Positions 8,638 to 18,459 of a stretch of DNA of 64,000 nt are shown here, one piece after another. Under the pieces are notes generated by a model. The model saw only the letters and a list, made by a program, of their open reading frames with translations. It was not told where the DNA came from and made no database searches. The stretch comes from an uncultured Treponema sp. (lineage in GTDB: Bacteria > Spirochaetota > Spirochaetia > Treponematales > Treponemataceae). The translations under genes and the position numbers were made by a program. Where the stretch lies: assembly GCA_938045195.1 (NCBI GenBank), contig CALINC010000090.1:19205-83204 (forward strand), read 5' to 3'. Each line of letters begins with the position of its first letter. Position 1 is the stretch's first letter.

Positions 8638-8808
8638 GATAGGAGATGTGATAAACAGTTCGGCACAAATGGTGCCTCCATGTTTATCTCGCGAGTTTGC
8701 CTCATCGGCAAACGTCGTATATTGTATGCACTTTTTTTCAAAAAGTGCTTGAAAAAATATTTTTCGGGATTTAAAAATCCCTGCAAAAAGTTTTTATAGG
8801 AGGTCTAT
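8638..8808 (+). repeat. Hairpin-rich leader element, copy A, carrying the RBS of the next gene
   Basis: Four consecutive hairpins are visible. The first is GATAAACA (8650-8657)/TGTTTATC (8681-8688) with inner GGCAC/GTGCC. The second is GTTTGCC (8695-8701)/GGCAAAC (8707-8713). The third is GCACTTTTT (8728-8736)/AAAAAGTGC (8740-8748). The fourth is GGGATTT (8766-8772)/AAATCCC (8775-8781). The element ends in TTTTTATAGGAGG, the Shine-Dalgarno sequence of the lipoprotein gene starting at 8809. Copies lie at 28232-28392 and at the window end. Confidence 0.75.
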
Positions 8809-9834
8809 ATGACTTGTAAAAAAATAATTCGAACGGCGGCAATGTGCCTGCTGTTGACAACGGTTGCGGGCTGTAAAGGATTTATAGAACAACCTGCTTT
8901 TGTTTCAATTCTTTCCACCGAAAATAAAACTGCGGTTCTCAAAACATTTGAAATATTACCGAACAATTCGGTCGTACTTACGTTTGAGGGAAAGGTTACC
9001 AATGTAACGGCACATGCAATACGGGAAAATTCAAATGAAGAAATTGTATGTATTTCGGAAGAATTAAAGCCGGAAAATAATTCCGAAGAAAGTGAAGTAA
9101 ATACGGTATTTAAAATTTCTCCCGCTGCGCAATTTAAAATCGGTGAAACCTTTACGCTTGCAGGTTCGGCGGAATGCGGAAAAAACAATATGTTGGATTT
9201 TTCGCTTCCTTTTTGCGGAGCAAATCCGAATCCTGCGGATCTTATTTTTTCCGAAATAAGGACGGGAACGCCAACAAAGCCTGCATATATTAAATTTAAA
9301 GTAAGCAAAGCGGGGAATTTATTCGGTTTGTATTTACAGAGTTCTTTTGAAAAAGGAAAAGATTATGTTTTCCCAGCCGCAGAGGTAAAAAAAGACGAAG
9401 TTATTGCACTTCATCTGTATGTATCGGATAAGCTGGATTTTGTAAATGATGAAATAAACAATGACGGCGAATGTACTGCAACGGGTAATTTTACGGGCGA
9501 ACGCGATTTTTGGCATACTGTTAAAAAATTTAGTCCGGAAAAATCAAATATATTCTTATTAAAAACGGGAATAAAAGGAACTATTTTGGATGTTCTTGTA
9601 ATTGCAAGGCTAAAAGAAAATGATTGGAAGAACGAAAGACTAAAATCTGCTGCAAAAGAAGCCGAAAAAGCGAAAATATGGAAACCGGATTGTGCTATTG
9701 AAAATGCCGTTAGAATTGTTAAAGGCGATACTATTTTTTCTTTTAATCCGAAAAACGGAGCGGAAAGATCGTGTGAAAATTGGAAAGCTTTAAACTATAA
9801 ACCGTCTAAGCCTAAACCAACCAATAAACCGTAA
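8809..9834 (+). CDS. Hypothetical lipoprotein
   Basis: A 341-residue exported protein. The signal peptide ends in the lipobox TTVAGC with the lipidated cysteine at residue 22. The mature part shows beta-strand-rich, Ig-like sequence (EILPNNSVVLTFEGKVTNVTA, AQFKIGETFTLAGSAECG, then a lamin-tail-like ADLIFSEIRTGTPTKPAYIKF). No family is recognised with certainty; the LIFSEIRTG pattern suggests a treponemal lamin-tail-type surface lipoprotein. The start has an excellent AGGAGG. The C-terminus is Lys/Pro/Asn-rich, and after the TAA the same frame stays open with similar composition to 10006, so the stop may be a recent nonsense change. Confidence 0.78.
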   Translation: MTCKKIIRTAAMCLLLTTVAGCKGFIEQPAFVSILSTENKTAVLKTFEILPNNSVVLTFEGKVTNVTAHAIRENSNEEIVCISEELKPENNSEESEVNTVFKISPAAQFKIGETFTLAGSAECGKNNMLDFSLPFCGANPNPADLIFSEIRTGTPTKPAYIKFKVSKAGNLFGLYLQSSFEKGKDYVFPAAEVKKDEVIALHLYVSDKLDFVNDEINNDGECTATGNFTGERDFWHTVKKFSPEKSNIFLLKTGIKGTILDVLVIARLKENDWKNERLKSAAKEAEKAKIWKPDCAIENAVRIVKGDTIFSFNPKNGAERSCENWKALNYKPSKPKPTNKP

Positions 9835-9962
9835 ACCAAGAAAACAACACCGAAAAATAATAGAACGAGTACGGTTTCTAAAAAGGGAAACTCAGATTCA
9901 AAACCGAAAGGAAATACAAACTGTAAAAACAGGCAGACAAGAAATCAGACAAAACAAACTGC

Positions 9963-10006
9963 AAAAACTGCCGTATTCTTTAGAGAAAACGGCAGTTTTA
10001 ATTTTT
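9963..10006. terminator. Bidirectional intrinsic terminator between convergent genes
   Basis: The perfect stem AAAACTGCCGT (9964-9974)/ACGGCAGTTTT (9989-9999) is followed by TAATTTTT on the plus strand and by a T-run on the minus strand. It serves the lipoprotein gene and the convergent amidohydrolase gene. Confidence 0.85.
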
Positions 10007-10022
10007 AGAGAAGCAGTATTCT

Positions 10023-11240
10023 CTACCTTATATCGTTATCCGCTTCCAAATAGTTTAAAACCGTGTTAAGAACGGCTGCAGTTCCTTTATAAAATAAAGT
10101 TTCGTCTACATCAAATTGAGGGGAATGGTGGGGATAAATTGTTCCATCTTTTGCGATGACTGGATTAGATAAAAGAAAGAAAATACCGGGAACTTTTTGC
10201 AAAAAGAAAGCCATATCTTCCCCTGCCATAGTAGGAACGGTAATCTCGCTAATACAATTTTCCCCAAAAAGATCTTTCGTGTTTTTTACAAAAAATTCCG
10301 CAAACTGTTTATTGTTAATAAGCACAGGATATTTATAATCGTAAACGACTTTGCAAGACGCTCTATAAGAATGTGCTATACCATTTGCGATTTCATCTAT
10401 CCGCTTTGCAATAAATTTTCGGACGGCTTCATCGGCAGTGCGAACTGTTCCTTCCATAAATACTTGTTGCGGAATAATATTTTGAGCTGTGCCGCCGTGT
10501 ATTTGGCAAACTGAAATAAGGGCATGTGCCGTAGGTGAAATTTCTCTGCTTATAATTTTTTGTAGCGACGAAACTATTTCACACGCTATGGGAATAGGGT
10601 CTATGGAGATATGGGGCTGCGCTCCGTGAGCTCCTTTACCGATTATATCAATTCGGAACCTATCCATTGAAGCGAATAAAGTTCCATAAGAAACTCCTAT
10701 TTTACCCTTTTCCAATCCGGGATACATATATCCTTCATGAAGACCGATTATCGCATCCACTTTTGGTTTTTCAAGACAGCCCTCTTCTATCATCGGCAAA
10801 GCTCCGCCGGGGTACTCTTCTCCGGGCTGAAATAAAATTTTCACACAACCTTTAAAATAGGAAGACAGTTCTTTTAATATCATACAGGCACCCAAAGCCA
10901 TCGCAGTGTGCCCGTCATGTCCGCAGGCGTGCATGCATCCATCATGTTTTGAAGAAAAAGGTAAACCGGTGTTTTCTTTAATCGGTAGTGCGTCCATATC
11001 AGCGCGTATTGCTATACACCTGCCCTTTGCACAGCCGTCAATTTGAGCAACAATTGCATTACCATTAACAAGTTTATAATAAGGAACCTTAATATCGTCC
11101 AGTTTGCTGCAAACATACGCAACAGTTTTAGGCAAATTAAGTTGCAGCTCCGGTATTTGGTGTAAATATCGTCTTATTTGTATTATTTCCGCTTCTTTTT
11201 CTTTAACCGCATCAATTATATTAAAATGTTTTGTTTTCAT
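10023..11240 (-). CDS. M20-family metal-dependent amidohydrolase (hippurate/N-acyl-amino-acid hydrolase type)
   Basis: An enzyme of ~405 residues of peptidase family M20D, which hydrolyses N-acylated amino acids or related amides. Metal-ligand motifs are HACGHDGHTAMALG, the glutamate pair in FQPGEEYPGG, the IIGLHE histidine and the C-terminal HHSPQFDVDE. The dimerisation domain begins around GKGAHGAQPH. There is no signal peptide, so it is cytoplasmic. The upstream in-frame ATG at 11249 is two bases from the nearest AGG, so ATG 11240 is favoured, though not firmly. It lies behind its own promoter and a terminator-containing leader (11274-11388). The natural substrate is unknown. Confidence 0.85.
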   Translation of the reverse strand: MKTKHFNIIDAVKEKEAEIIQIRRYLHQIPELQLNLPKTVAYVCSKLDDIKVPYYKLVNGNAIVAQIDGCAKGRCIAIRADMDALPIKENTGLPFSSKHDGCMHACGHDGHTAMALGACMILKELSSYFKGCVKILFQPGEEYPGGALPMIEEGCLEKPKVDAIIGLHEGYMYPGLEKGKIGVSYGTLFASMDRFRIDIIGKGAHGAQPHISIDPIPIACEIVSSLQKIISREISPTAHALISVCQIHGGTAQNIIPQQVFMEGTVRTADEAVRKFIAKRIDEIANGIAHSYRASCKVVYDYKYPVLINNKQFAEFFVKNTKDLFGENCISEITVPTMAGEDMAFFLQKVPGIFFLLSNPVIAKDGTIYPHHSPQFDVDETLFYKGTAAVLNTVLNYLEADNDIR

Positions 11241-11273
11241 AAACGGCATAACCTGTTACGTTTTGGTATGGAT

Positions 11274-11350
11274 AAAAAATAAGGGACATGGAGTCATGTC
11301 CCTTATGGGAGATGTGCTTTGAACCGCATTGCGGATACTCACATCTCTCT
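11274..11350 (-). promoter_or_regulatory. Structured leader with intrinsic terminator; candidate riboswitch/attenuator or small RNA
   Basis: Reading on the minus strand, GAGATGTG (11347-11340) pairs with CACATCTC (11316-11309). It encloses a small CCGC-AAT-GCGG hairpin and the asymmetric internal loop AGTAT/TTCAAAG. This is followed immediately by a 12-bp terminator stem, ATAAGGGACATG (11306-11295)/CATGTCCCTTAT (11290-11279), and then a T-run. The amidohydrolase starts about 35 bases further on. I do not recognise a known riboswitch class. Confidence 0.6.
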
Positions 11351-11360
11351 CTTACCTAAT

Positions 11361-11388
11361 AGTCTATCATATTTTTAAAATTTGTCAA
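11361..11388 (-). promoter_or_regulatory. Promoter of the amidohydrolase leader
   Basis: Consensus TTGACA (11388-11383) and TAGACT (11366-11361) with a 16-bp spacer. It is located after the stop of the upstream SPOR gene, so the leader RNA has its own promoter. Confidence 0.65.
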
Positions 11389-11416
11389 GCAAATATTTAA
11401 AAAATATTTGAATTTT

Positions 11417-12286
11417 TTAACTTTTTTTTCTATCCTGTGAAATATAGCTTCCCTCAAAACCTTTTATTTCACGTATTTTTTTTAACCAATACGCAGCTTC
11501 GGTTTTATTCTTAAATGGTCCTACGCGGACTCTATGCGTAACGCCTGTCGCCGTCTCTTTCGTAAAAATTTCGGCATGCATGTGTTTTTCGGTAAGAGTA
11601 TCTCTTGCATTCTCTGCATTAATTCTGCTTGTAAGAGAAGCCGTTTGCACCCAATAAATAGTTTCCACCGTTTTTTTGGACGGACTAGTTTGGTTTTTCG
11701 ATACTTGTGTTGCGGATTTTGACGGAAGTTTTTTTTGCGTATTGCTTTTTACATTTGCCGTATCGCCGGTCTTTTTATTATCTGTTTTTGCAAGCGTCCC
11801 CTTTTTAGCGGCGACCCCCGTTTCTTTTTTAGGCTCACCCGTCTGTTTTGCTCTCTCGTTTTCCGCTTCTCCCTGCAAGGGGTCTTTTACCGGTTCTTTT
11901 CCCAATTCCTTTGCCAAATTATCCGGCAATGCACCTGTTTCTTGCTCAAGTTTTTGTGTATCGGTCAAACCGCTTACATTTACGGCATTTTCGTCATTGG
12001 GAGATTTAATCTCTCCGTTTACATACGTATAGTTATTATTTGTAATATTTATAGGAGGAGCCGCTTCCGTCTCTAATGGAGGAATAGAATCGGGATTTCT
12101 CGTCCATTGCACAGGATCTATATTTGTTCCGCTGTCAAGTTGAATTTTGCCAAAATCGGAAATTTCAGAGGCTTGCATCGTACTTTTATTCCTAAAAGGA
12201 GCATACAAATACAGTGCGGCACCGAAAATAATTAAAATAAAAGCCGATACAAACACAACGACCCATAAAATTTTCTTTTGTTCCAT
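11417..12286 (-). CDS. Membrane-anchored SPOR-domain protein
   Basis: A 289-residue bitopic protein. A transmembrane helix lies near residues 6-27 (WVVVFVSAFILIIFGAALYLY). A Lys/Thr/Ser-rich linker of about 180 residues follows. The C-terminal SPOR domain (YWVQTASLTSRINAENA to GFEGSYIS) normally binds denuded peptidoglycan at division sites. The start is ATG 12286 with GAGG six bases upstream; the longer TTG reading at 12298 overlaps the preceding stop. It follows coaE directly, so the two form an operon. Confidence 0.82.
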   Translation of the reverse strand: MEQKKILWVVVFVSAFILIIFGAALYLYAPFRNKSTMQASEISDFGKIQLDSGTNIDPVQWTRNPDSIPPLETEAAPPINITNNNYTYVNGEIKSPNDENAVNVSGLTDTQKLEQETGALPDNLAKELGKEPVKDPLQGEAENERAKQTGEPKKETGVAAKKGTLAKTDNKKTGDTANVKSNTQKKLPSKSATQVSKNQTSPSKKTVETIYWVQTASLTSRINAENARDTLTEKHMHAEIFTKETATGVTHRVRVGPFKNKTEAAYWLKKIREIKGFEGSYISQDRKKS

Positions 12287-12294
12287 AGAATACC

Positions 12295-12978
12295 TCAAAA
12301 ACCTCTTTTTTTTAGTTCTTGCAAGAGCGTTTTTTTTAATTTCGCAAGACTTCCAAAGTTCTTTACTATTATTGTATCGGCATTTAAAAAAAAGTATTGA
12401 GAAAAGAAATCCTTTTGTTTTGAAAATCTTGCAAGAATATTTTTGATAGGCAGTTTATCCCTTTTCTTTGCTCTCCAAATTCTAAGCAATATCGGAGCTG
12501 TAATATAGAAAATAAATACACATTTTTTTAATAATGAAGTTTTATGCAAAGTAGGAGCATTTAAAACAATGGGACGGAGCGGATTTTCGGCAAAAGCAGC
12601 TTTTATTTTGCGGTTTATCGCTTCTTCAATCTTTGGGAGAATAAAATCTTCATGTTTTTTGAGCAATTTTGCATCCGAAAATATAAAAAGCGCAAAGTTT
12701 TTTTTATTGATTGTTCCATTTTCATACCGTATGTAAAAGCCTCTTTTTTCGGCTTCATTTTGGAAAATAGAAAGAAGAGCTTGCTCATTTTTTAGGAAAA
12801 TTTCACGGGAAATTGCATCACTATCAATACAAAACATTCCGCAGCTTTGTAATATTAAAGCGGCTTCATTTTTGCCTGCACAGGACTGACCGGAAAGTCC
12901 TATTAAAATAGGAAAATCCAATTTTTTTTCAGTAGCGGACTTTTCTGCGGGAATAAACACCGTATTTTTTTTATTCAT
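12295..12978 (-). CDS. coaE: Dephospho-CoA kinase (CoaE-like)
   Basis: A P-loop kinase of 227 residues that phosphorylates dephospho-CoA at the 3' ribose hydroxyl, the last step of CoA synthesis. The Walker A is GLSGQSCAGKNEA, a non-classical variant (SCAGKNE instead of GSGKS-T). The CIDSDAISREIF segment corresponds to the family DAD-x2-R region, and a lid region RIWRAKKRDKL follows. The residue after the P-loop lysine is Asn instead of Ser/Thr, which is unusual, so the assignment is by pattern and length. The start is ATG 12978, three codons inside a TTG reading. Confidence 0.72.
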   Translation of the reverse strand: MNKKNTVFIPAEKSATEKKLDFPILIGLSGQSCAGKNEAALILQSCGMFCIDSDAISREIFLKNEQALLSIFQNEAEKRGFYIRYENGTINKKNFALFIFSDAKLLKKHEDFILPKIEEAINRKIKAAFAENPLRPIVLNAPTLHKTSLLKKCVFIFYITAPILLRIWRAKKRDKLPIKNILARFSKQKDFFSQYFFLNADTIIVKNFGSLAKLKKTLLQELKKRGF

Positions 12979-12997
12979 ACTCAATCTTTTGTTCTAT

Positions 12998-13026
12998 ATT
13001 GTATGGTTTTAGTGCAAAAAAGTCAA
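12998..13026 (-). promoter_or_regulatory. Promoter of the coaE-SPOR operon
   Basis: TTGACT (13026-13021), a 17-bp spacer, then TACAAT (13003-12998). The -10 box ends 19 bases before the coaE ATG, and no Shine-Dalgarno sequence is obvious in that leader. Confidence 0.65.
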
Positions 13027-13074
13027 TCTTTAAAAATTAAGACTGTAGCGGTAAGCTGCCTATATTGCATTACA

Positions 13075-13104
13075 TAGACAAAATTATTATACTGAACGTA
13101 TAAT
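13075..13104 (+). promoter_or_regulatory. Promoter of pth
   Basis: TAGACA (13075-13080), an 18-bp spacer, then a perfect TATAAT (13099-13104), 19 bases before the ATG. Confidence 0.6.
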
Positions 13105-13123
13105 AAAATATCCGGAACTAAAA

Positions 13124-13744
13124 ATGATTGAACTTGTAGCTTTTTTGGGAAATTACGGGAAAAAATATGAAAATACTCGTCATAATGCCGCTTGGGTTTT
13201 CAGCGATTTTGCTGAAATAAGCTCAAATGTAACATGGCAAAATAAATTTAAAGGGCAATACGCAAAGACCGGCACTTTACTCTCCGGCGGAAAAATTCTG
13301 CACTTATTAAAACCCGAAACTTTTGTAAATCTTTCGGGAGAAAGCGTAGGGGCGGCGGCTTCATTTTTTAGGCTCAAGCCTGAAAATATTTTAATAATAC
13401 ATGATGAACTCGAATTAAAACCGGGTATTTTAAGTTTTAAATGGTCCGGCGGTTTAGGCGGGCATAACGGATTACGCTCGGTAAAAAGTACTCTTGGAAC
13501 AGCTGATTTTTTCCGTCTGCGGATAGGAATAGGCCGCCCCGACTTTTCAAGCCAAGGCGGGGAATCCCATCCTGACATTGCAAATTATGTCCTATCAAAA
13601 TTTACTCAATCCGAACTTGATGTTTTAAAAAGTCAAATTCCGGTATTTAACAGTTTTTTTAAAGCCTTGTTATCCGCTGAAGACCCGTGTACCCTTATAA
13701 AAGAATGGGCAAAAATACCGCCTAAAGAAACCGTTACCGAATAA
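13124..13744 (+). CDS. pth: Peptidyl-tRNA hydrolase
   Basis: A cytoplasmic esterase of 206 residues that releases peptides from prematurely dropped peptidyl-tRNA. Family motifs are [16 protein letters not shown] (the catalytic His is in TRHN), [26 protein letters not shown] with the active-site Asp, and the tRNA-binding [11 protein letters not shown]. The first motif reads GNYG where most homologues have GNPG. It is convergent with the methyltransferase, and the two coding regions overlap by 11 bp at their 3' ends. Confidence 0.93.
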   Translation: MIELVAFLGNYGKKYENTRHNAAWVFSDFAEISSNVTWQNKFKGQYAKTGTLLSGGKILHLLKPETFVNLSGESVGAAASFFRLKPENILIIHDELELKPGILSFKWSGGLGGHNGLRSVKSTLGTADFFRLRIGIGRPDFSSQGGESHPDIANYVLSKFTQSELDVLKSQIPVFNSFFKALLSAEDPCTLIKEWAKIPPKETVTE

Positions 13745-14339
13745 CACGTATACCGGAAATTAAATAAAAATCGTGCCGGTCAATCATGGTATCGACATAA
13801 AAAAATTCTTTCCAAAAAACGGCTTCTGCTTCGGCACTCTGCAATTCGGAAGAAATTAGCGCACCGTTTTTACTTTGAGGCATAATATCGGCATGCCGTG
13901 CATTAACCGCACTTCGGGAATGGTCATGAGCTACTAAAAAACGACCTCCCGCCTTAAGACAAGATGAAACCCGCTCTGCAAGTAGTCTTCTGTTAAGAAA
14001 GTGAGGATACGCATTAAAAATAAAGGCTTTATTAAATTCCGTTTCTTGTAAAGAATAAATATCCACATTGCGGAATTCAATGGCGGCACCGATATATTTT
14101 TTCCTCGCTTTTAAAATCATATTTTCGGAAATATCAACAGCCAGAATTTTTTGAGGATTATATTGCAAAATACGGCTTTCTAAAATGCCTGTTCCGCAGC
14201 CTATATCCAAAACCTTGTCTTCCGGCTTTATATCCGCATATTTTACAATAAAATCAATAAGGGAATCGTTATTTTCGGCAATATCATCCCATTTTTCCGC
14301 AAGAGCATTAAAAAAAGACGCAATCGGGTCGGCAGTCAT
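13734..14339 (-). CDS. Class I SAM-dependent methyltransferase, substrate unknown
   Basis: A 201-residue protein with a Rossmann methyltransferase core. Motif I is [16 protein letters not shown], motif II is [17 protein letters not shown], and motif III/IV is around [14 protein letters not shown]. There is no signal peptide. It starts three bases after the galE stop, so it is translated from the galE message. The NAYPHF post-motif resembles class I proteins of the UbiE/corrinoid-cluster type, but nothing identifies the substrate. Confidence 0.8.
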   Translation of the reverse strand: MTADPIASFFNALAEKWDDIAENNDSLIDFIVKYADIKPEDKVLDIGCGTGILESRILQYNPQKILAVDISENMILKARKKYIGAAIEFRNVDIYSLQETEFNKAFIFNAYPHFLNRRLLAERVSSCLKAGGRFLVAHDHSRSAVNARHADIMPQSKNGALISSELQSAEAEAVFWKEFFYVDTMIDRHDFYLISGIRVIR

Positions 14340-14342
14340 ATT

Positions 14343-15359
14343 TTAAAATCCGGCAGGATGTTTTTTGTACCAATTCCAGCCGTCATGGCACATGTCTTCC
14401 AAATTATACCTCGCCTGCCAGCCCAGTTCCTTTTTTGCTTTATCCGCATTGGCACAATAACGGGTAACATCTCCGGGTCTTCTTGATGTAATTTTTTTAT
14501 TAATGGTAATGTTTGAAGCTTTTTCAAACGCTTGTATAATTTCAAAAACAGAATATCCCCTACCCGTTCCCAGATTAAAAATATCAAAGCCTTTGAAGCC
14601 TGCATCTATTTTTTTTAACGCTGCAGAGTGTCCCTCAGCCAAATCACATACGTGAATATAATCCCGAATACAGGTGCCGTCCGGTGTGTCATAATCGTTG
14701 CCGAAAACATTTAAATGCGGTAATTTACCCAAAGCAACCTGTGCTATGTAAGGAAAAAGATTATTCGGAATACCGGAGGGCATTTCACCTATATCGCCGC
14801 TTTTATGCGCGCCAATAGGATTAAAATAGCGCAGCGAAATAATACTCATATCTTTTTCGGCAAAAGCCGTGTCTCGTAAAATCTCTTCGGAAATAATTTT
14901 TGTTCTGCCGTAAGGGTTGACAGCCGAAACAGGTGCTGTTTCGGGAATAAATGCCATATCGGAAGCTCCATAAACCGTGGCGGACGAACTGAATACAAAG
15001 TTTTTTATTCCGTTTTCTTTCATTGCAAAAAGGAGATTTAGCAACCCCGATATATTATTTTCATAATATTTTAAAGGGTTCTCAACCGATTCTCCTACGG
15101 CTTTATACGCCGCAAGATGAATGACGGCTTCAACACGTGAATCTTTAACGGCTTTAAGCAAACTTGTTTTGTCTTTTATATCGGTAGTAAAAACCGTCAA
15201 TTTTTTTCCGGTTATGTTTTCTAAAACAGGAATTATTTTGGGTGATGAATTGGAAAAATTATCCAAAATTACAGGCTCGATGCCTTTTTCGGATAAATCT
15301 GCAACGATGTGAGAACCTATAAAGCCGGCACCACCGGTTACTAAAACTCTTTTAATCAT
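14343..15359 (-). CDS. galE: UDP-glucose 4-epimerase
   Basis: A short-chain dehydrogenase/reductase of 338 residues that interconverts UDP-glucose and UDP-galactose. It has the NAD-binding TGGAGFIGSHIV at the N-terminus, the catalytic YGRTK (Tyr-x3-Lys), SSSATVYG, and YFNPIGAH. The start at 15359 gives the normal family length; a longer open frame upstream runs into groEL's 3' region and is spurious. A hairpin terminator separates it from groEL, so it may rely on read-through or an unseen promoter. Confidence 0.93.
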   Translation of the reverse strand: MIKRVLVTGGAGFIGSHIVADLSEKGIEPVILDNFSNSSPKIIPVLENITGKKLTVFTTDIKDKTSLLKAVKDSRVEAVIHLAAYKAVGESVENPLKYYENNISGLLNLLFAMKENGIKNFVFSSSATVYGASDMAFIPETAPVSAVNPYGRTKIISEEILRDTAFAEKDMSIISLRYFNPIGAHKSGDIGEMPSGIPNNLFPYIAQVALGKLPHLNVFGNDYDTPDGTCIRDYIHVCDLAEGHSAALKKIDAGFKGFDIFNLGTGRGYSVFEIIQAFEKASNITINKKITSRRPGDVTRYCANADKAKKELGWQARYNLEDMCHDGWNWYKKHPAGF

Positions 15360-15377
15360 TATAAATTTAAAATGCTC

Positions 15378-15416
15378 CAAAAATAATCGATAGCCCGGCA
15401 TATTACCGGGTCTATC
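15378..15416 (-). terminator. Terminator of groEL
   Basis: On the minus strand, the stem GATAGACCCGG (15416-15406)/CCGGGCTATC (15398-15389) is followed by GATTATTTTT. It lies 12 bases after the groEL stop. Confidence 0.75.
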
Positions 15417-15427
15417 GTTTGTTACCT

Positions 15428-17074
<1,647 letters not shown>

Positions 17075-17116
17075 TTAAAATCTTACATGATTTTGATTGT
17101 AATGTATATAAGATAC

Positions 17117-17181
17117 AAAAAAATCGAAAAAACGGCAAGGGGTATGTTTTAAAATATGCAGGATAATGCCTCCTTGCCGTT
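17117..17181 (-). terminator. Terminator upstream of groEL, downstream of the LRR pseudogene
   Basis: On the minus strand, the stem AACGGCAAGG (17181-17172)/CCTTGCCGTT (17140-17131) with an internal bulged region is followed by TTTTCGATTTTTTT. It ends the decayed LRR gene and insulates groEL. Confidence 0.75.
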
Positions 17182-17232
17182 TATGCGTCAACTTCCGGGA
17201 TATATAGCATTTGCGACAGTATATACGTCCCA

Positions 17233-18360
17233 TCACTTTGAATTGGCGGCATTTACTTGCAAAACCGTACACATATTTTGATCGGAAAGCGATGCGGTAT
17301 CATCTATAACATAAAATTTTCCCTTATTTCCTGTGGAATGAGTAGGCAAAGAATTAATAAGAGCGTCCATCCGATCTCCTGCAATTTTATTGGAATAGCA
17401 GCTCAGCTCCTGCAAAAGCGGGTTCTGCGATACGTCATGTGTGCTTAATTGATTATTGTTGCAGAATAGATATGTCACCTTACCGTATACGGTAATTGCA
17501 TTGAACCTATATTATACGAAACAGTGCCGTAAGAATAAAAAGCCGTTACTGCTTCGACCGCATCTTTTATGCCGTCATTATTTAGGTCTGCCAACACTTC
17601 CGCCTAATCAATTTCTTCGGCATTTATTACTAGGAATACATTATCACCTGCCGATTTTAATGTCGTAAACCGGATATACGGCCAATCAAGCAAACCGCTT
17701 ATACTTACGCTTATATTGCCCTCAATATAAAACTTCCGCAGTATTTTAGCATTTTCCGCTGCTGCTGCTAATACTGCCGCCTGTAATATTCCAACCCGCA
17801 ACGGCTTTTTTTGCGTCTTCCGGTTCTGCCGTAAAAATGATGGTTTTACCGTATTCTACGGAATCTCTGTTCATTATCGGAATGCCTTCAGCCTTCGTTT
17901 TAAATCGTCGGCTGTAAAAGCCGTAAAATTAACGGTATATTTGAGCGGCTTCCACTTGGCGTATAAGGCTTTATCACCGATAGAACCTTTCGGTATACAT
18001 AATACTGGCGAACCGATAAAGCCGAGATTGTCGTACCATCCTAAAAAGGTATAAGGCAGCTTTACCGGGTCTTTTAAAAGCATATCATTGCTTTCAATGG
18101 TTTAAGAAGCAGGATTATCTACATTATTAGTTTCGCCATTGGTATTATAAAAAATTATATATTGTTTCAGAATAAATTATGCTTTGATTTTTGCCTTGCC
18201 TTTAACTTTAAGAGAGACAGCTGTATTGCGGCTTCCCACCTGATACGGATTTATGCTTATTCGTACCATTGATATTCTTTTTATGGTTACATCCCGCATA
18301 AACAAAGGCTGTAACCGGGAAAACCGCCAAAACAACTGCGGCTTTTAGAGTGTACCGCAC
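17233..18360 (-). pseudogene. Decayed BspA-like leucine-rich-repeat lipoprotein with InlB/Listeria-Bacteroides repeats
   Basis: Fragments in different frames follow the domain order of one treponemal surface protein. They are a lipoprotein signal (AAVVLAVFPVTAFVYAGC, from about 18360), a List-Bact repeat (PYTFLGWYDNLGFIGSP, then LYAKWKPL, 18083-17874), and a region EYGKTIIFTAEPEDAKKAVA-GWNITGG. These are followed by an LRR segment (VYGKVTYLFCNNNQL, LLQELSCYSNKIAGDRM, ALINSLPT, 17478-17233). At least three stops or frameshifts separate them. Similar intact proteins mediate adhesion in oral treponemes. No intact start or RBS remains. Confidence 0.8.
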
Positions 18361-18459
18361 TGCATGGAGAATATCCGGATAATGCAGCTAAAGAAATAAG
18401 AAAAAATATAACCGAGTGTACGCAAAAATATACAAGCGGAAGAAATATAAATGTACGCT

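Noticed and set aside
8641..8655. AGGAG-ATG at the 5' edge of leader elements as a tiny upstream ORF (ATG TGA / ATG GGC TAA)
   Set aside because: There is no spacing between AGGAG and ATG, so initiation there is unlikely.
8805..9308. 167-codon minus-strand frame opposite the lipoprotein gene
   Set aside because: It is a shadow of the plus-strand lipoprotein, which has a lipobox and strong RBS.
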